From NCBI GenBank assembly GCA_030681645.1, contig JAUXRX010000048.1, positions 38,235 through 102,234 of the forward strand: a stretch of 64,000 bases of DNA, written 5' to 3'. Below the pieces are notes generated by a model. The model was not told the origin of the DNA, did not search any database, and saw nothing but the letters and a program-made list of their open reading frames with translations. Shown one piece after another: positions 16,035 through 24,007 of the stretch (position 1 is the first letter of the stretch; each line of letters starts with the position of its first letter). The stretch is from Archangium sp. (GTDB lineage Bacteria > Myxococcota > Myxococcia > Myxococcales > Myxococcaceae). The translations under genes were made by a program, and so were the position numbers.

Positions 16035-16042
16035 TGCGATAA
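16035..16042 (+). promoter_or_regulatory. Putative sigma28-like -10 element (TGCGATAA)
   Basis: This is an exact copy of the octamer at 10-17, placed 62 bases before the ATG at 16104. A GAAA sequence about 16 bases upstream could serve as a weak -35 (FliA consensus TAAA with N15). The 99-base gap between genes is AT-rich compared with the cluster, which fits a promoter region. Confidence 0.45.
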
Positions 16043-16103
16043 CTTTGCAACTGCTGGGGAATAACTCTCCGGCTCAACCAACAAACGAAAGAAGAGGCTC
16101 ATC

Positions 16104-16772
16104 ATGGGTGGTGCTCTTAAGTCCATCGGCGGCGCAATCGGTGGCGTGATCAAGCAGGTTGCTCCCTCGATCCTGAAGGCCGTCGCTCCTGCCGCCACGG
16201 GTCTCCTCAAGAAGCTGACCGACGGGTTCGTCAACACCGGCGCCAACTTCCTCAAGACCGCGCTCGGTGCCCTTCCCCTGCCCTCACCCCTCAAGGCTCT
16301 GGGCGAGAAGCTCCTCGGCAAGGGCGCTGAGATGCTCAAGCAGTTCGCGGGTGGCGGCATCGACAAGCTCATCCAGGGTCTCGGCGACCTCGTGATGAAG
16401 CGCCTCGCTCCGGGCGCCGGCCAGGTTGCTCTGCCGGGCATGAACACCGCGCCCCGCCAGGACGGCATCGCGAACAACCCGCCCCCCGCGCCGGGCACGG
16501 GTTCCTCGTCCGCTCCTGCTACGGGCTCCTCGTCGGCTCCTGCGACCGGCTCCAGCTCGGGCGCTTCGGGCGCCAGCGGTGGTGCGAACCTCCCGCCCAA
16601 GCCGCTGTCCGGTGAGGACGCGAAGGACGTGAGCAAGCAGAACGCCTACAACGAGCAGATGTTCAACTACCAGCAGGCGATGTCGAACATGAACAAGTTC
16701 TGGGAGATGATGTCGACCGTGCAGAAGTCGCACGACCAGACCCGCTCCTCGATGATCCAGAACCTCCGCTAA
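16104..16772 (+). CDS. Amphipathic T3SS substrate with needle-like C-terminal helix
   Basis: The 222-residue protein has three parts. Residues 1-115 are repeated amphipathic Gly/Ala/Leu/Lys helices (GGALKSIGGAIGGVIKQVAP and similar), reminiscent of membrane-active or pore-forming proteins. Residues 125-165 are a Pro/Ser/Ala linker with three GSSSAPAT-like repeats. The last 37 residues match the tail of the protein at 98-640 and, without gaps, the PrgI C-terminal helix, sharing YQ, S, N, S, K, IQN and R. There is no Sec signal. I infer an exported translocator or filament component. It has its own promoter-like motif, a SycD-like gene before it and a strong terminator after it. Confidence 0.55.
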   Translation: MGGALKSIGGAIGGVIKQVAPSILKAVAPAATGLLKKLTDGFVNTGANFLKTALGALPLPSPLKALGEKLLGKGAEMLKQFAGGGIDKLIQGLGDLVMKRLAPGAGQVALPGMNTAPRQDGIANNPPPAPGTGSSSAPATGSSSAPATGSSSGASGASGGANLPPKPLSGEDAKDVSKQNAYNEQMFNYQQAMSNMNKFWEMMSTVQKSHDQTRSSMIQNLR

Positions 16773-16797
16773 GCACCGCGCAGGTCGAAGCTTCACA

Positions 16798-16832
16798 GGC
16801 TGGGAACCTTCGGGTTCCCGGCCTTTTTTTTT
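16798..16832 (+). terminator. Strong Rho-independent terminator
   Basis: An 11-bp stem (GGCTGGGAACC/GGTTCCCGGCC, one G-T pair) with a stable TTCG loop is followed by nine T residues. It ends the filament-like gene, so that gene may form its own transcript. Confidence 0.93.
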
Positions 16833-16870
16833 GATGCCTCACGCCGACAGCTGTGGTGCAGTCCACGCGC

Positions 16871-16882
16871 TTCGAATTCGAA
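16871..16882. promoter_or_regulatory. Perfect 12-bp palindrome, possible operator
   Basis: TTCGAATTCGAA lies 22 bases before the ATG of the chaperone-like gene at 16905, in the short gap after the terminator. It could bind a dimeric regulator or be chance. Confidence 0.25.
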
Positions 16883-16904
16883 ATCACTCAGGGGAGACAG
16901 CACG

Positions 16905-17504
16905 ATGAGCGAGAAGAAGAAAGACGAGTCCGTCCCTACCGCCAGCGCAATCCCTGGCATCGAAGTGGTCAAGGAGGCGACTCCGAACTGGGAGAAGCTG
17001 CTCTACACCCCTGAGCGCAAGGCTGCGTTCCAGAAGGGGGAGATGAACCTCCGCGATTACCACGCGATCAGCGGCCCCGAGATGCTGCAGATGGCCCTCA
17101 TCGGCTTCCGCCTGTACGAGCAGGGCAAGTACAGCGAGGCGAAGACGATCTTCTCCGGCCTCATCTCTCTCGAGCCGACCGAGTCGTACTACCACACGGC
17201 CCTGGGCGCGGTTTTCCTCGCGGAAGAGGATCTCGAGATGGCGCGCGGCTACTTCGACGTGGCGATCGCGTTGAACCCGAAGGAGGTCGCGCCGTACGTG
17301 AACCGCGGTGAGGTGAACCTGCGCGACGGCAAGATCCTCGAGGCCGCCGAAGACTTCGCCAAGGCGGTCGAGCTCGATCCCAAGTTCGAAGATCCGCTCA
17401 CCCAGCGCGCCCGCGTGCTCGCCGCCGCCGCCCTCGAGATGATCGAGAGCGCGACGAAGGACGACAAGAAGGAAGAGCCGAAGAAGGACGCCAAGAAGAA
17501 GTAG
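16905..17504 (+). CDS. TPR protein, probable T3SS chaperone
   Basis: The 199-residue protein has a polar N-terminal region of 60 residues, then three SycD-like TPRs at about 65-170 (MLQMALIGFRLYEQGKYSEA, GAVFLAEEDLEMARGYFDV, NRGEVNLRDGKILEAAEDF), and a Lys/Glu tail. It follows the terminator after the amphipathic substrate and is preceded by AGGGGAGA. It is probably a substrate chaperone like the genes at 735 and 15552. The Lys-rich tail is unusual for the family. Confidence 0.65.
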   Translation: MSEKKKDESVPTASAIPGIEVVKEATPNWEKLLYTPERKAAFQKGEMNLRDYHAISGPEMLQMALIGFRLYEQGKYSEAKTIFSGLISLEPTESYYHTALGAVFLAEEDLEMARGYFDVAIALNPKEVAPYVNRGEVNLRDGKILEAAEDFAKAVELDPKFEDPLTQRARVLAAAALEMIESATKDDKKEEPKKDAKKK

Positions 17505-17507
17505 TCG

Positions 17508-18074
17508 ATGGCGCGCTCACCCGGCTCGAAACCCGTCGAAATCGTTTACTACCCGAAGAAGGCGCGTGGGCCTGTGCCCAGGCGCCTTCAGACGGTGGAG
17601 ACGCTGGTGACGGAAGAGGTGGTCGAGCCGCCCGCAGATCGCAGGCCCTCCCGCAAGGGCCGCAAGACGTTGACCGACGAGACGGTCGATCCCACCGAGC
17701 AGGCGTTCGCCGATCTCACCCGCCTGGGCCACGAGGCCTTCGAAGCGGGGAGGGCGGAGGAAGCGCGGATCGTCTTCGAGTCGCTGGTGGCGCTGGGCCG
17801 CAGAGATCCATTCGCCCACACCATGCTCGGCACCATCCTCCTGGGCGCGCAGGCGCTCGACAAGGCGCTGGAGCAGTTCGAGGCCGCGCTGGAGATCGAT
17901 CCTGACGATCTCGCGGCGCTGGTCTACCGCGGAGAGATCCGCCTCTCGCGGCGGAAGGTGAGCCGGGCGATGGAAGACCTGGAGCGGGCGATCAAGCTGG
18001 GGGCTTCCACCGACCCGTTCGTGGCCCGCGCCAGGAAATTGCTGGCCCTGGCGCGCGGCAATCGGCCGGCGTGA
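17508..18074 (+). CDS. TPR protein of the T3SS cluster
   Basis: The 188-residue protein has a basic N-terminal extension (PVEIVYYPKKARGPVPRR) and TPR units from about 65 to 180 (LGHEAFEAGRAEEARIVFES, LDKALEQFEAALEIDPDD). It begins 3 bases after the preceding TPR gene and is surely co-transcribed with it. It may act as a chaperone partner, but the basic extension could also bind membrane or nucleic acid. Confidence 0.55.
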   Translation: MARSPGSKPVEIVYYPKKARGPVPRRLQTVETLVTEEVVEPPADRRPSRKGRKTLTDETVDPTEQAFADLTRLGHEAFEAGRAEEARIVFESLVALGRRDPFAHTMLGTILLGAQALDKALEQFEAALEIDPDDLAALVYRGEIRLSRRKVSRAMEDLERAIKLGASTDPFVARARKLLALARGNRPA

Positions 18075-18124
18075 AGGCCCTTCCGCTCCGCTCAGCACAG
18101 GGTTTGGGCTAGCCTCCCCGCCTC

Positions 18125-20272
18125 ATGGCTATGGCGCTTGCCGCAGGCAAAGGCAAAGGTTTCATCAACAAGTACTCGGACATCGTCCTCGCCATCGTGG
18201 TGATGGCGATCATCGGGATGTTGATCGTCCCGTTGCCGACGTTCCTGTTGGACATCCTCCTCACCATCAACATCAGCCTGTCGGTCATCATCCTGCTGAT
18301 GTCGCTCTACATTCCCGGAGCGCTCCAGTTCAGCGTGTTTCCCACGCTGCTGCTGATCACCACGATGTACCGGTTGGCGCTGACCGTCTCGACGACACGA
18401 CTCATCTTGTCGGTCGGCGACGCAGGCGAGGTCGTCTACGCGTTCGGTAACTTCGTCGCGCGCGGCAACTTCGTGGTCGGTGGCATCGTCTTCGTCATCC
18501 TCGTGATCGTGAACTTCATCGTGATCGCCAAGGGCTCGGAGCGCGTCGCCGAGGTGGCCGCCCGCTTCACCCTCGACGCCATGCCCGGCAAGCAGATGTC
18601 GATCGACGCCGACCTGCGCGCCGGGTCGATCGAGATGGAAGACGGCAAGCGCAAGCGCCGTGACCTCGAGCGTGAGTCGCAGCTGTTCGGCGCCATGGAC
18701 GGCGCCATGAAGTTCGTCAAAGGCGACGCCATCGCCGGCATCATCATCACGGTGGTGAACATCGTCGGCGGTCTGGCCATCGGCGTGGCGCAGAAGGGCA
18801 TGTCGGTCGGCGAGGCGGCCAAGAAGTACGCGCTGCTGACCATCGGTGACGGCCTGGTCGGAATGATCCCCGCCATCCTCATCTCCACCGCGGCCGGCAT
18901 CATCGTGACGCGCGTCGGTGGCGAAGAAGAGGGCGCCCACCTCGGCAAGGACATCAGCTCGCAGCTGATCGCCTACCCGCGCGCCATCGGCATCGCCGGC
19001 GGCATGTTGTTGGTGCTCGGCCTGGTGCCCGGCCTGCCCAAGGTGCCGTTCCTCCTGCTGGGCTCCGCCGCGGCCGGCGGTGCCTACATGATGTTGAAGC
19101 GGCAGAAGAAGATCGACAACGGCGAGCTGACGGAAGACGGCACGCCGCCCGGTGAAGAGGGCGAGGACCAGAAGGCCGCGGCCACCGAGCCCGCGCCCAA
19201 GGAGCCGATCAACCCCGACTCCGAGCTCTTCATCCCCGTCGTCACGCCCATCGTGCTCGAGGTGTCCGACGCGCTGGTGCCCTTCGTCGACTCGCGGCAG
19301 GACGGCGGCAAGTTCCTCTTCGAGCTGGTGCCGTTCATGCGCGACGGCCTGTTCGTCGAGCTCGGGGTGCGGTTCCCCGGCGTGCGCGCCCGTGGAAACC
19401 CGGGCCTGCCGCCCGGCGCGTACCAGATTCAGATCAACGAAGTGCCGGTGGTCACCGGCCAGGCGACGCTGGGCCACATTCTGGTCAACGACACGGTCGA
19501 CCGGCTGCGCCTGATGAACATCGAGGGCTTCGACGCGATCAACCCGGCGACGCGGCAGCCCGCGGCGTGGGTGCCCGAGCAGAACAAGGACATGCTCGAG
19601 GCGGCCGGGCTCACCACCTGGGACGTGCCGGGCTACATGATCCTCCACGTGGCGTCGGTGCTGCGCCGTCACGCCCGCGAGTTCGTCGGCGTGCAGGAAG
19701 TGCAGACGATGCTCGATCAGCTCGAGAAGGCCTTCCCGGCGATCGTGAAGGAGGTGGTGCCGAAGGTGGTCACGGTGCTCAAGCTCACCGACATCCTCGG
19801 GCGCCTGGTGGAAGAAGAGATCTCGATTCGCGACCTGCGCGGCATTCTGCAGGCGCTTGCGGAGCAGGGGCAGATGGAAGCCGACAGCGTGATGCTCACC
19901 GAGCACGTGCGCAGCTCGCTCAAGCGCTACGTCTCGCACAAGTACGCGCGCGGCACGAACACCCTGGTGGTGTACCTGCTCGACCCGCAGATCGAAGACG
20001 CCATTCGCAGCTCGATCAAGCGCACCTCGGCCGGCACGCACCTCGCGCTCGAGCCCGACATCGCGCAGGAGATCGTGCAGGCGGTGAAGAACGAGTGTGG
20101 CCACCTGCCGCCCACCGCGCAGCGACCGGTGATCCTCACCTCGATGGACATTCGGCGCTACGTGCGCAAGCTGCTCGAGTACGAGTTCAACCCGCCGTTC
20201 TCGGTGGTGAGCTACCAGGAGCTGTCGCCCGAGCTGAACATTCAGCCGGTCGCGCGCATCAGCACCCGGTAG
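18125..20272 (+). CDS. sctV: T3SS export gate protein SctV (FlhA family)
   Basis: The 715-residue protein is a full FlhA/SctV homologue. Transmembrane helices (about 20-320) include IGMLIVPLPTFLLDILLTIN and the conserved FHIPEP-like cytoplasmic loop around the MPGKQMSIDADLRAGSIEME segment. The C-terminal cytoplasmic domain spans about 355-715 and forms the nonameric docking ring for chaperones. It is the last apparatus gene, after four substrate and chaperone genes. Its end faces the FHA gene across a repeat that can act as a terminator. Confidence 0.97.
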   Translation: MAMALAAGKGKGFINKYSDIVLAIVVMAIIGMLIVPLPTFLLDILLTINISLSVIILLMSLYIPGALQFSVFPTLLLITTMYRLALTVSTTRLILSVGDAGEVVYAFGNFVARGNFVVGGIVFVILVIVNFIVIAKGSERVAEVAARFTLDAMPGKQMSIDADLRAGSIEMEDGKRKRRDLERESQLFGAMDGAMKFVKGDAIAGIIITVVNIVGGLAIGVAQKGMSVGEAAKKYALLTIGDGLVGMIPAILISTAAGIIVTRVGGEEEGAHLGKDISSQLIAYPRAIGIAGGMLLVLGLVPGLPKVPFLLLGSAAAGGAYMMLKRQKKIDNGELTEDGTPPGEEGEDQKAAATEPAPKEPINPDSELFIPVVTPIVLEVSDALVPFVDSRQDGGKFLFELVPFMRDGLFVELGVRFPGVRARGNPGLPPGAYQIQINEVPVVTGQATLGHILVNDTVDRLRLMNIEGFDAINPATRQPAAWVPEQNKDMLEAAGLTTWDVPGYMILHVASVLRRHAREFVGVQEVQTMLDQLEKAFPAIVKEVVPKVVTVLKLTDILGRLVEEEISIRDLRGILQALAEQGQMEADSVMLTEHVRSSLKRYVSHKYARGTNTLVVYLLDPQIEDAIRSSIKRTSAGTHLALEPDIAQEIVQAVKNECGHLPPTAQRPVILTSMDIRRYVRKLLEYEFNPPFSVVSYQELSPELNIQPVARISTR

Positions 20273-20274
20273 AG

Positions 20275-20316
20275 CCCCTCACCCCAACCCTCTCCCCGCT
20301 GTCGCAGGGAGAGGGA
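20275..20316. repeat. Dispersed GC-rich interrupted palindrome, copy 1
   Basis: CCCCTCACCCCAACCCTC begins a repeat whose CTCTCCC and GGGAGAG arms can form a hairpin. It sits between the convergent sctV and FHA genes and is related to copies at 26946, 38985, 45944 and 49551. Confidence 0.8.
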
Positions 20317-20324
20317 GCACAGGG

Positions 20325-21407
20325 TCAGGCGCCTGCGACGAGCAGGATGATGAGCACCAGGCCCATGAGCACCATCACCGCGCCGATGCCCAGCGCGACC
20401 AGGTGCTGCTTGTTGCTGAAGTCGATGAGCCTGCGCGGGCCCTCGTCGGCTTCCTGCTCTTCCTGGGGCTGCTCTTCGTCCTGGGGGGCCTCGCCGTCTT
20501 CGGGCGGGGCGTCGTCTTCGGTCTTCTGCGACTCGTCGGCGGGCGGCTCTTCGGCGGGCGCCTCGGACGACGGGGGCTCGGGCGCGGGCTCTTCTTCTTC
20601 CTGCTTCACCTCGACCGAGGGCGGGTTCTCTTCCTCGGCCTTGACGCTGAGCGTGCCCTCGTCGTCGTCCTGGCTCGAGGACATGACGACGGGATCCTCG
20701 CGGACCTCGGAGGGGTCGATGAAGAGCAGCCGCACGCCGCCGATCTCGAGCTCGTCGCGGTCCTTGATGGTGGCCTTGCGGGTGCGCTTCTTGTTGAGCT
20801 TGATGCCGTTGCGGCTGCCGAGATCTTCGACGTGCGTGCCCGACCAGTCGCGGCGCACCTTGACGTGCTTGCGTGAGACGAGGTCGTCGTTGAGCACGAT
20901 GTCGGCGTCGGCGGCGTCGCGGCCGAAGATGTATTCCTGGGCGTCGGCGATCTCGATGCGGGTGCCTTCGGTCGCCCCGTTCATCACCCGGAAGTAGGCG
21001 TTCTCCCCGCCGGCGGCGAGGCCCTTCATCACGTCCTTGACGACCTTGCGGGAAAGGAAGCTGGTCTTGCCCGAGACGTCTTCGGTGCTGGTCTCGGCCA
21101 CGCGATCGAAGGTCACGTCGAACTGGGCGATGGCGATGACGTCGCCGTTGCGCAGCAGGCGCTTCTCGCCCTTGGGCAGCTTCTGGCCGTTGACCGAGGT
21201 GCCGAAGCTCGAGCCGAGATCTTCGAGGAAGAAGAGGGTGCCGTCGCGCGAGATGCGGGCGTGGTTGCGCGAGACGGCCTGCTGGGCGAGCACGACCTGG
21301 CAGGTCTGATCACGCCCGAAGGTGATGATCTCCTCGTCGAGCAGCACCGTCTTTGTCTGATCGGCACCGCTCCCGCTCTTCATTTTGACCGTGAGTCGGA
21401 CTCCCAT
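20325..21407 (-). CDS. Double FHA-domain protein with C-terminal membrane anchor
   Basis: The 360-residue protein has two FHA phosphothreonine-binding domains. The first is at about 5-100 (FGRDQTCQVVL, SRNHARIS, LGSSFGTSVNG); the second is at about 145-230 (FGRDAADADIVL, SRKHVKV, LGSRNGIKLN). A long Glu/Pro/Ala-rich acidic linker follows, then one hydrophobic helix (about 335-358) at the very end. Both FHA domains keep the Arg, Ser and His contacts. ATG 21407 is chosen because the domain starts directly after it. The gene follows the TPR lipoprotein by 13 bases. FHA folds occur in SctD rings, but here the anchor is C-terminal and no periplasmic ring domain exists. Confidence 0.88.
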   Translation of the reverse strand: MGVRLTVKMKSGSGADQTKTVLLDEEIITFGRDQTCQVVLAQQAVSRNHARISRDGTLFFLEDLGSSFGTSVNGQKLPKGEKRLLRNGDVIAIAQFDVTFDRVAETSTEDVSGKTSFLSRKVVKDVMKGLAAGGENAYFRVMNGATEGTRIEIADAQEYIFGRDAADADIVLNDDLVSRKHVKVRRDWSGTHVEDLGSRNGIKLNKKRTRKATIKDRDELEIGGVRLLFIDPSEVREDPVVMSSSQDDDEGTLSVKAEEENPPSVEVKQEEEEPAPEPPSSEAPAEEPPADESQKTEDDAPPEDGEAPQDEEQPQEEQEADEGPRRLIDFSNKQHLVALGIGAVMVLMGLVLIILLVAGA

Positions 21408-21420
21408 TGAGCGCTTGGCT

Positions 21421-22488
21421 TCAGTCGCTGACGTACTGCTTGCAGGTGGCGACCTGGTTCGAGAACTCGGTCTCACTGGCGAACTTGAGGAAGTTCTTGC
21501 ACGCGACCGACGCGTTCTTCTCGTCGCTCCGGTTCTTGAAGAGCTCGTAGAGCCCGTAGTGGCACAGCGCGTACTTGGGGTCGTACTTGAGGCAGCGCTT
21601 GTAGGCGCGCTCTTCGTCGTTCACGAGGCCCTTCTCCCGCGCCTGAATGGCGACGGAGTACTCGCCTTCGGGCGTCTTGGTGCCGGCGGCGCGCGCCTTG
21701 ACGTCGTCGAGGGCCTTGTCCTGCAGCTTGCACTTCCTCTCGGCCACGATGATGTTGTTGCGGCACTGGGCGAAGTTCTCGTCGGTCTCGATGCAGCTCG
21801 AGAACGTGTCCTTCGCTTCGCAGGGCTTGCCGGCTTCCATGAAGGCGTTGCCCAGCACCAGCCAGGCGGCGGTGAACTTCGGGTCGAGCTGGGTGGCCTT
21901 GGTGAGGGTCTCGATGGCCGTCTCGTTCTCGCCTTCTTCCACGGCGATCTGCCCGAGTTGGGCCCAGGCGTCGGCGAGGTCGGGCCTGACGTGGAGCAGG
22001 GTGCGCAGTTCCTTCTTCGCCTTGTCGGGCTGGTTGAGGGCCTTGAAGGCGAGGGCCAGGTTGTAGCGGGCCTCGAGGTAGTCGGGGTTCACCCGCAGGG
22101 CGCGCTGGAAGTTGTCGTGGGCTTTTCCGAAGCCCTGTTCCTTCATGTAGAGGTTGCCGAGGTTGTTGTAGGCCTGCGCCTGGTCCTGGTTCAGGCGGAG
22201 CGCCTTGATCAGGTACTCCTTGGCCTTGGCGTCCTGCCCGCGGTTGAAGGCGATGACCCCCTTGTTGACCCAGAGGTCGGCGTACTGGGGGGAGAACTGG
22301 ATGCCGAGATCGCACTGATCCTCAGCGGCCTGGAGGTTTCCCATGGTGATGTACTGAGCGCAGAGTTCATTGCACTCGAGCGCGCGGGGGTGTGGGGCGG
22401 GCACGGACATGCAGCCCGCGGCCATCAAACCCACGGCAAGGGCCAGGCGAAGTCGATTCACGGGCTTGAGTGTAGAGAACGGGGGCAT
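21421..22488 (-). CDS. TPR lipoprotein
   Basis: The 355-residue protein has a lipoprotein signal (LAVGLMAAGC lipobox) and about eight TPR units from residue 40 to 330, including QAYNNLGNLYMKEQGFGKAH and AWAQLGQIAVEEGENETAIE. Extra Cys residues in the C-terminal repeats may form disulphides. It should be anchored to a membrane facing the periplasm. TPR lipoproteins assist secretins (PilF/Tgl) or gliding complexes in myxobacteria, but nothing here identifies the partner. The start at 22488 gives the correct signal peptide. Confidence 0.82.
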   Translation of the reverse strand: MPPFSTLKPVNRLRLALAVGLMAAGCMSVPAPHPRALECNELCAQYITMGNLQAAEDQCDLGIQFSPQYADLWVNKGVIAFNRGQDAKAKEYLIKALRLNQDQAQAYNNLGNLYMKEQGFGKAHDNFQRALRVNPDYLEARYNLALAFKALNQPDKAKKELRTLLHVRPDLADAWAQLGQIAVEEGENETAIETLTKATQLDPKFTAAWLVLGNAFMEAGKPCEAKDTFSSCIETDENFAQCRNNIIVAERKCKLQDKALDDVKARAAGTKTPEGEYSVAIQAREKGLVNDEERAYKRCLKYDPKYALCHYGLYELFKNRSDEKNASVACKNFLKFASETEFSNQVATCKQYVSD

Positions 22489-22546
22489 CGGTCGCAATGA
22501 CGCCGAACAACGAAACGCGGCTGATTTCCCGATGTTGGGAGGTACG

Positions 22547-23125
22547 ATGCCCCGCCATATGGCCAAGAAGCTCTCGACGTGGGTGCTGGTGTTCGGTCTT
22601 CTCGGAGCGACGGAGGCACTCGCGTCAGCGAGCTTCGCCAACCGGAACCTCGGGCTGGGCGTGAGCGGGTTCGGGATCGTCGGTGATTCCACGTCGGTGG
22701 GCATCGACTGGGGCGTGCCGATCACGCTCGAAGGCGGCTTCTACATCGAGAGCGGCTTCGAGGTGTTCCTGCGGATTCCGCTCATGTTCGCGTACCAGAA
22801 GTTCGGAGTCACGGCGAGCGACGGGCCGGGCATCGTGATCGCCTCGGGTGGGCAGTTCGGCCTCAAGTACATGTTCCTGGAGGAGTCGATTCGGCCGTAC
22901 GCCACCGTTCACGTCGCCGGGCTCTATTTCATTCGCGACGAAAAGCTGAACAACGGGCGGCTCAACAACTTCTTCGCGGGGCCGGGCATCGGCACGGGCA
23001 TCGACTTCTTCGTGGGCGAGAGCGTGTCGATCGGCGCGCGGGCCTACGTCGACATGTACGTGACGCTCAACAAGCCGGTGAGCTTCGCCATCGGCGCGGG
23101 CGCGGGCGCCACCACGTACTTCTGA
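22547..23125 (+). CDS. Small outer-membrane beta-barrel-like protein
   Basis: The 192-residue protein has a signal peptide ending near ALASA and then alternating beta strands rich in Gly and aromatic residues (GGFYIESGFEVFLRIPLMF, FGLKYMFLEE), ending in Tyr-Phe as barrels usually do. The probable place is the outer membrane. GGGAGG at 22537-22542 supports ATG 22547, while ATG 22559 is possible. It is divergent from the TPR lipoprotein gene, with 58 bases between the starts. Confidence 0.65.
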   Translation: MPRHMAKKLSTWVLVFGLLGATEALASASFANRNLGLGVSGFGIVGDSTSVGIDWGVPITLEGGFYIESGFEVFLRIPLMFAYQKFGVTASDGPGIVIASGGQFGLKYMFLEESIRPYATVHVAGLYFIRDEKLNNGRLNNFFAGPGIGTGIDFFVGESVSIGARAYVDMYVTLNKPVSFAIGAGAGATTYF

Positions 23126-23140
23126 GCTGACGAAGTCGAG

Positions 23141-24007
23141 TCACCGCTGGAGGAAGCGGAGGGGCGGCGGGGCGGCCTTGCGCTTCTGCGCGTTCTTCGC
23201 GGCGAGCGCGGCGGTCACCAGCAGCACCAGCTTCTCGTCGGACAGGTGACCGGGCTTGGTGAAGCCCAGGTCTTCCTCGAGGCGGCGGGCGAGGGTGGCG
23301 AAGAGGTTGAGGCGGGCTTCCATGCCCAGCTCTTCGCGGCGCAGCGCGGCTGAGAACAACACCGTCTCTTCTTCGGCCGAGAGCTTCGCCACGCGGGCGC
23401 GGAAGTCGGGGTCGGCGAGCAGCGAGGTGTCGCCGTCGGGGCGCTCGAGCTGGGCGGGGATCTTGAGGCGCCGCTCGCGCACCACGATGGTGCCGGCGAG
23501 CAGATCTCCGACGCGCTGCTGGGTGCCCGAGAACAACGCGGCGACACCTCCCACCAGGTAGAAGATCGGGAGCTTGTCGAGCGGCCTGACCAGGTTGCGC
23601 AACAGCGACTGGTAGACGCCGACGCGCACGCCGGTGTCCTGGATCACGCGCAGCCCCATCATCTTCTTGCCCACGGTCTGGCCGCTCCAGGCGGTCTCGA
23701 GCAGGACCATGTAGCCCCAGTCGATCAGGAACCAGATGACGAACTGGGCGGCGACCCCCAGGCCGAAGAGCGACTCGCCCACGCCGGCGCCTCCGACGGC
23801 GGCGCCGCCGGCGGAGACCAGCAGGGAGATCAGCAACACCACGATGAAGAGCACGTAGGTGATGATCAGGCTCAGCACGGTGTCGACGAGGAGCGCGAGG
23901 AAGCGGCTCATCAACCCGGCGAGCACGAAGTTGAACTCGACGTACTCGGGCGTGAGCACCGTGTGGGTGCCGTCGAGTCTCACGGGTGCATCGATGGCCG
24001 TCGACAT
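23141..24007 (-). CDS. RDD-family membrane protein
   Basis: The 288-residue protein shows an RDD-type domain at about 25-170: early Arg and Asp in LMSRFLALLVDTVLSLIITY, three transmembrane helices, and WSGQTVGKKMMGLRVI. The C-terminal 100 residues are cytoplasmic and charged, with a possible second helical domain. RDD proteins often accompany SpoIIM, DUF58 and MoxR genes, as here. Its start is 29 bases from the divergent SpoIIM-family start, so both promoters must share a very short region. Confidence 0.85.
   Translation of the reverse strand: MSTAIDAPVRLDGTHTVLTPEYVEFNFVLAGLMSRFLALLVDTVLSLIITYVLFIVVLLISLLVSAGGAAVGGAGVGESLFGLGVAAQFVIWFLIDWGYMVLLETAWSGQTVGKKMMGLRVIQDTGVRVGVYQSLLRNLVRPLDKLPIFYLVGGVAALFSGTQQRVGDLLAGTIVVRERRLKIPAQLERPDGDTSLLADPDFRARVAKLSAEEETVLFSAALRREELGMEARLNLFATLARRLEEDLGFTKPGHLSDEKLVLLVTAALAAKNAQKRKAAPPPLRFLQR

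Noticed and set aside
18092..20104. Long antisense frame (670 codons) opposite sctV
   Set aside because: Shadow of sctV with no recognisable domain.
2909..20272. Interpretation as a flagellar locus
   Set aside because: No flagellin, hook, rod, ring, MotA/B or chemotaxis genes, SctI-like rod and chaperone genes are present, and SctJ is lipoprotein-like with short ring modules instead of full FliF.
20325..21407. FHA protein as SctD
   Set aside because: SctD has one N-terminal FHA, a central membrane helix and periplasmic ring domains; this has two FHA domains and only a terminal anchor.
22547..23125. Outer-membrane protein as the missing secretin
   Set aside because: Only 192 residues with a small-barrel pattern and no secretin domain or N domains.
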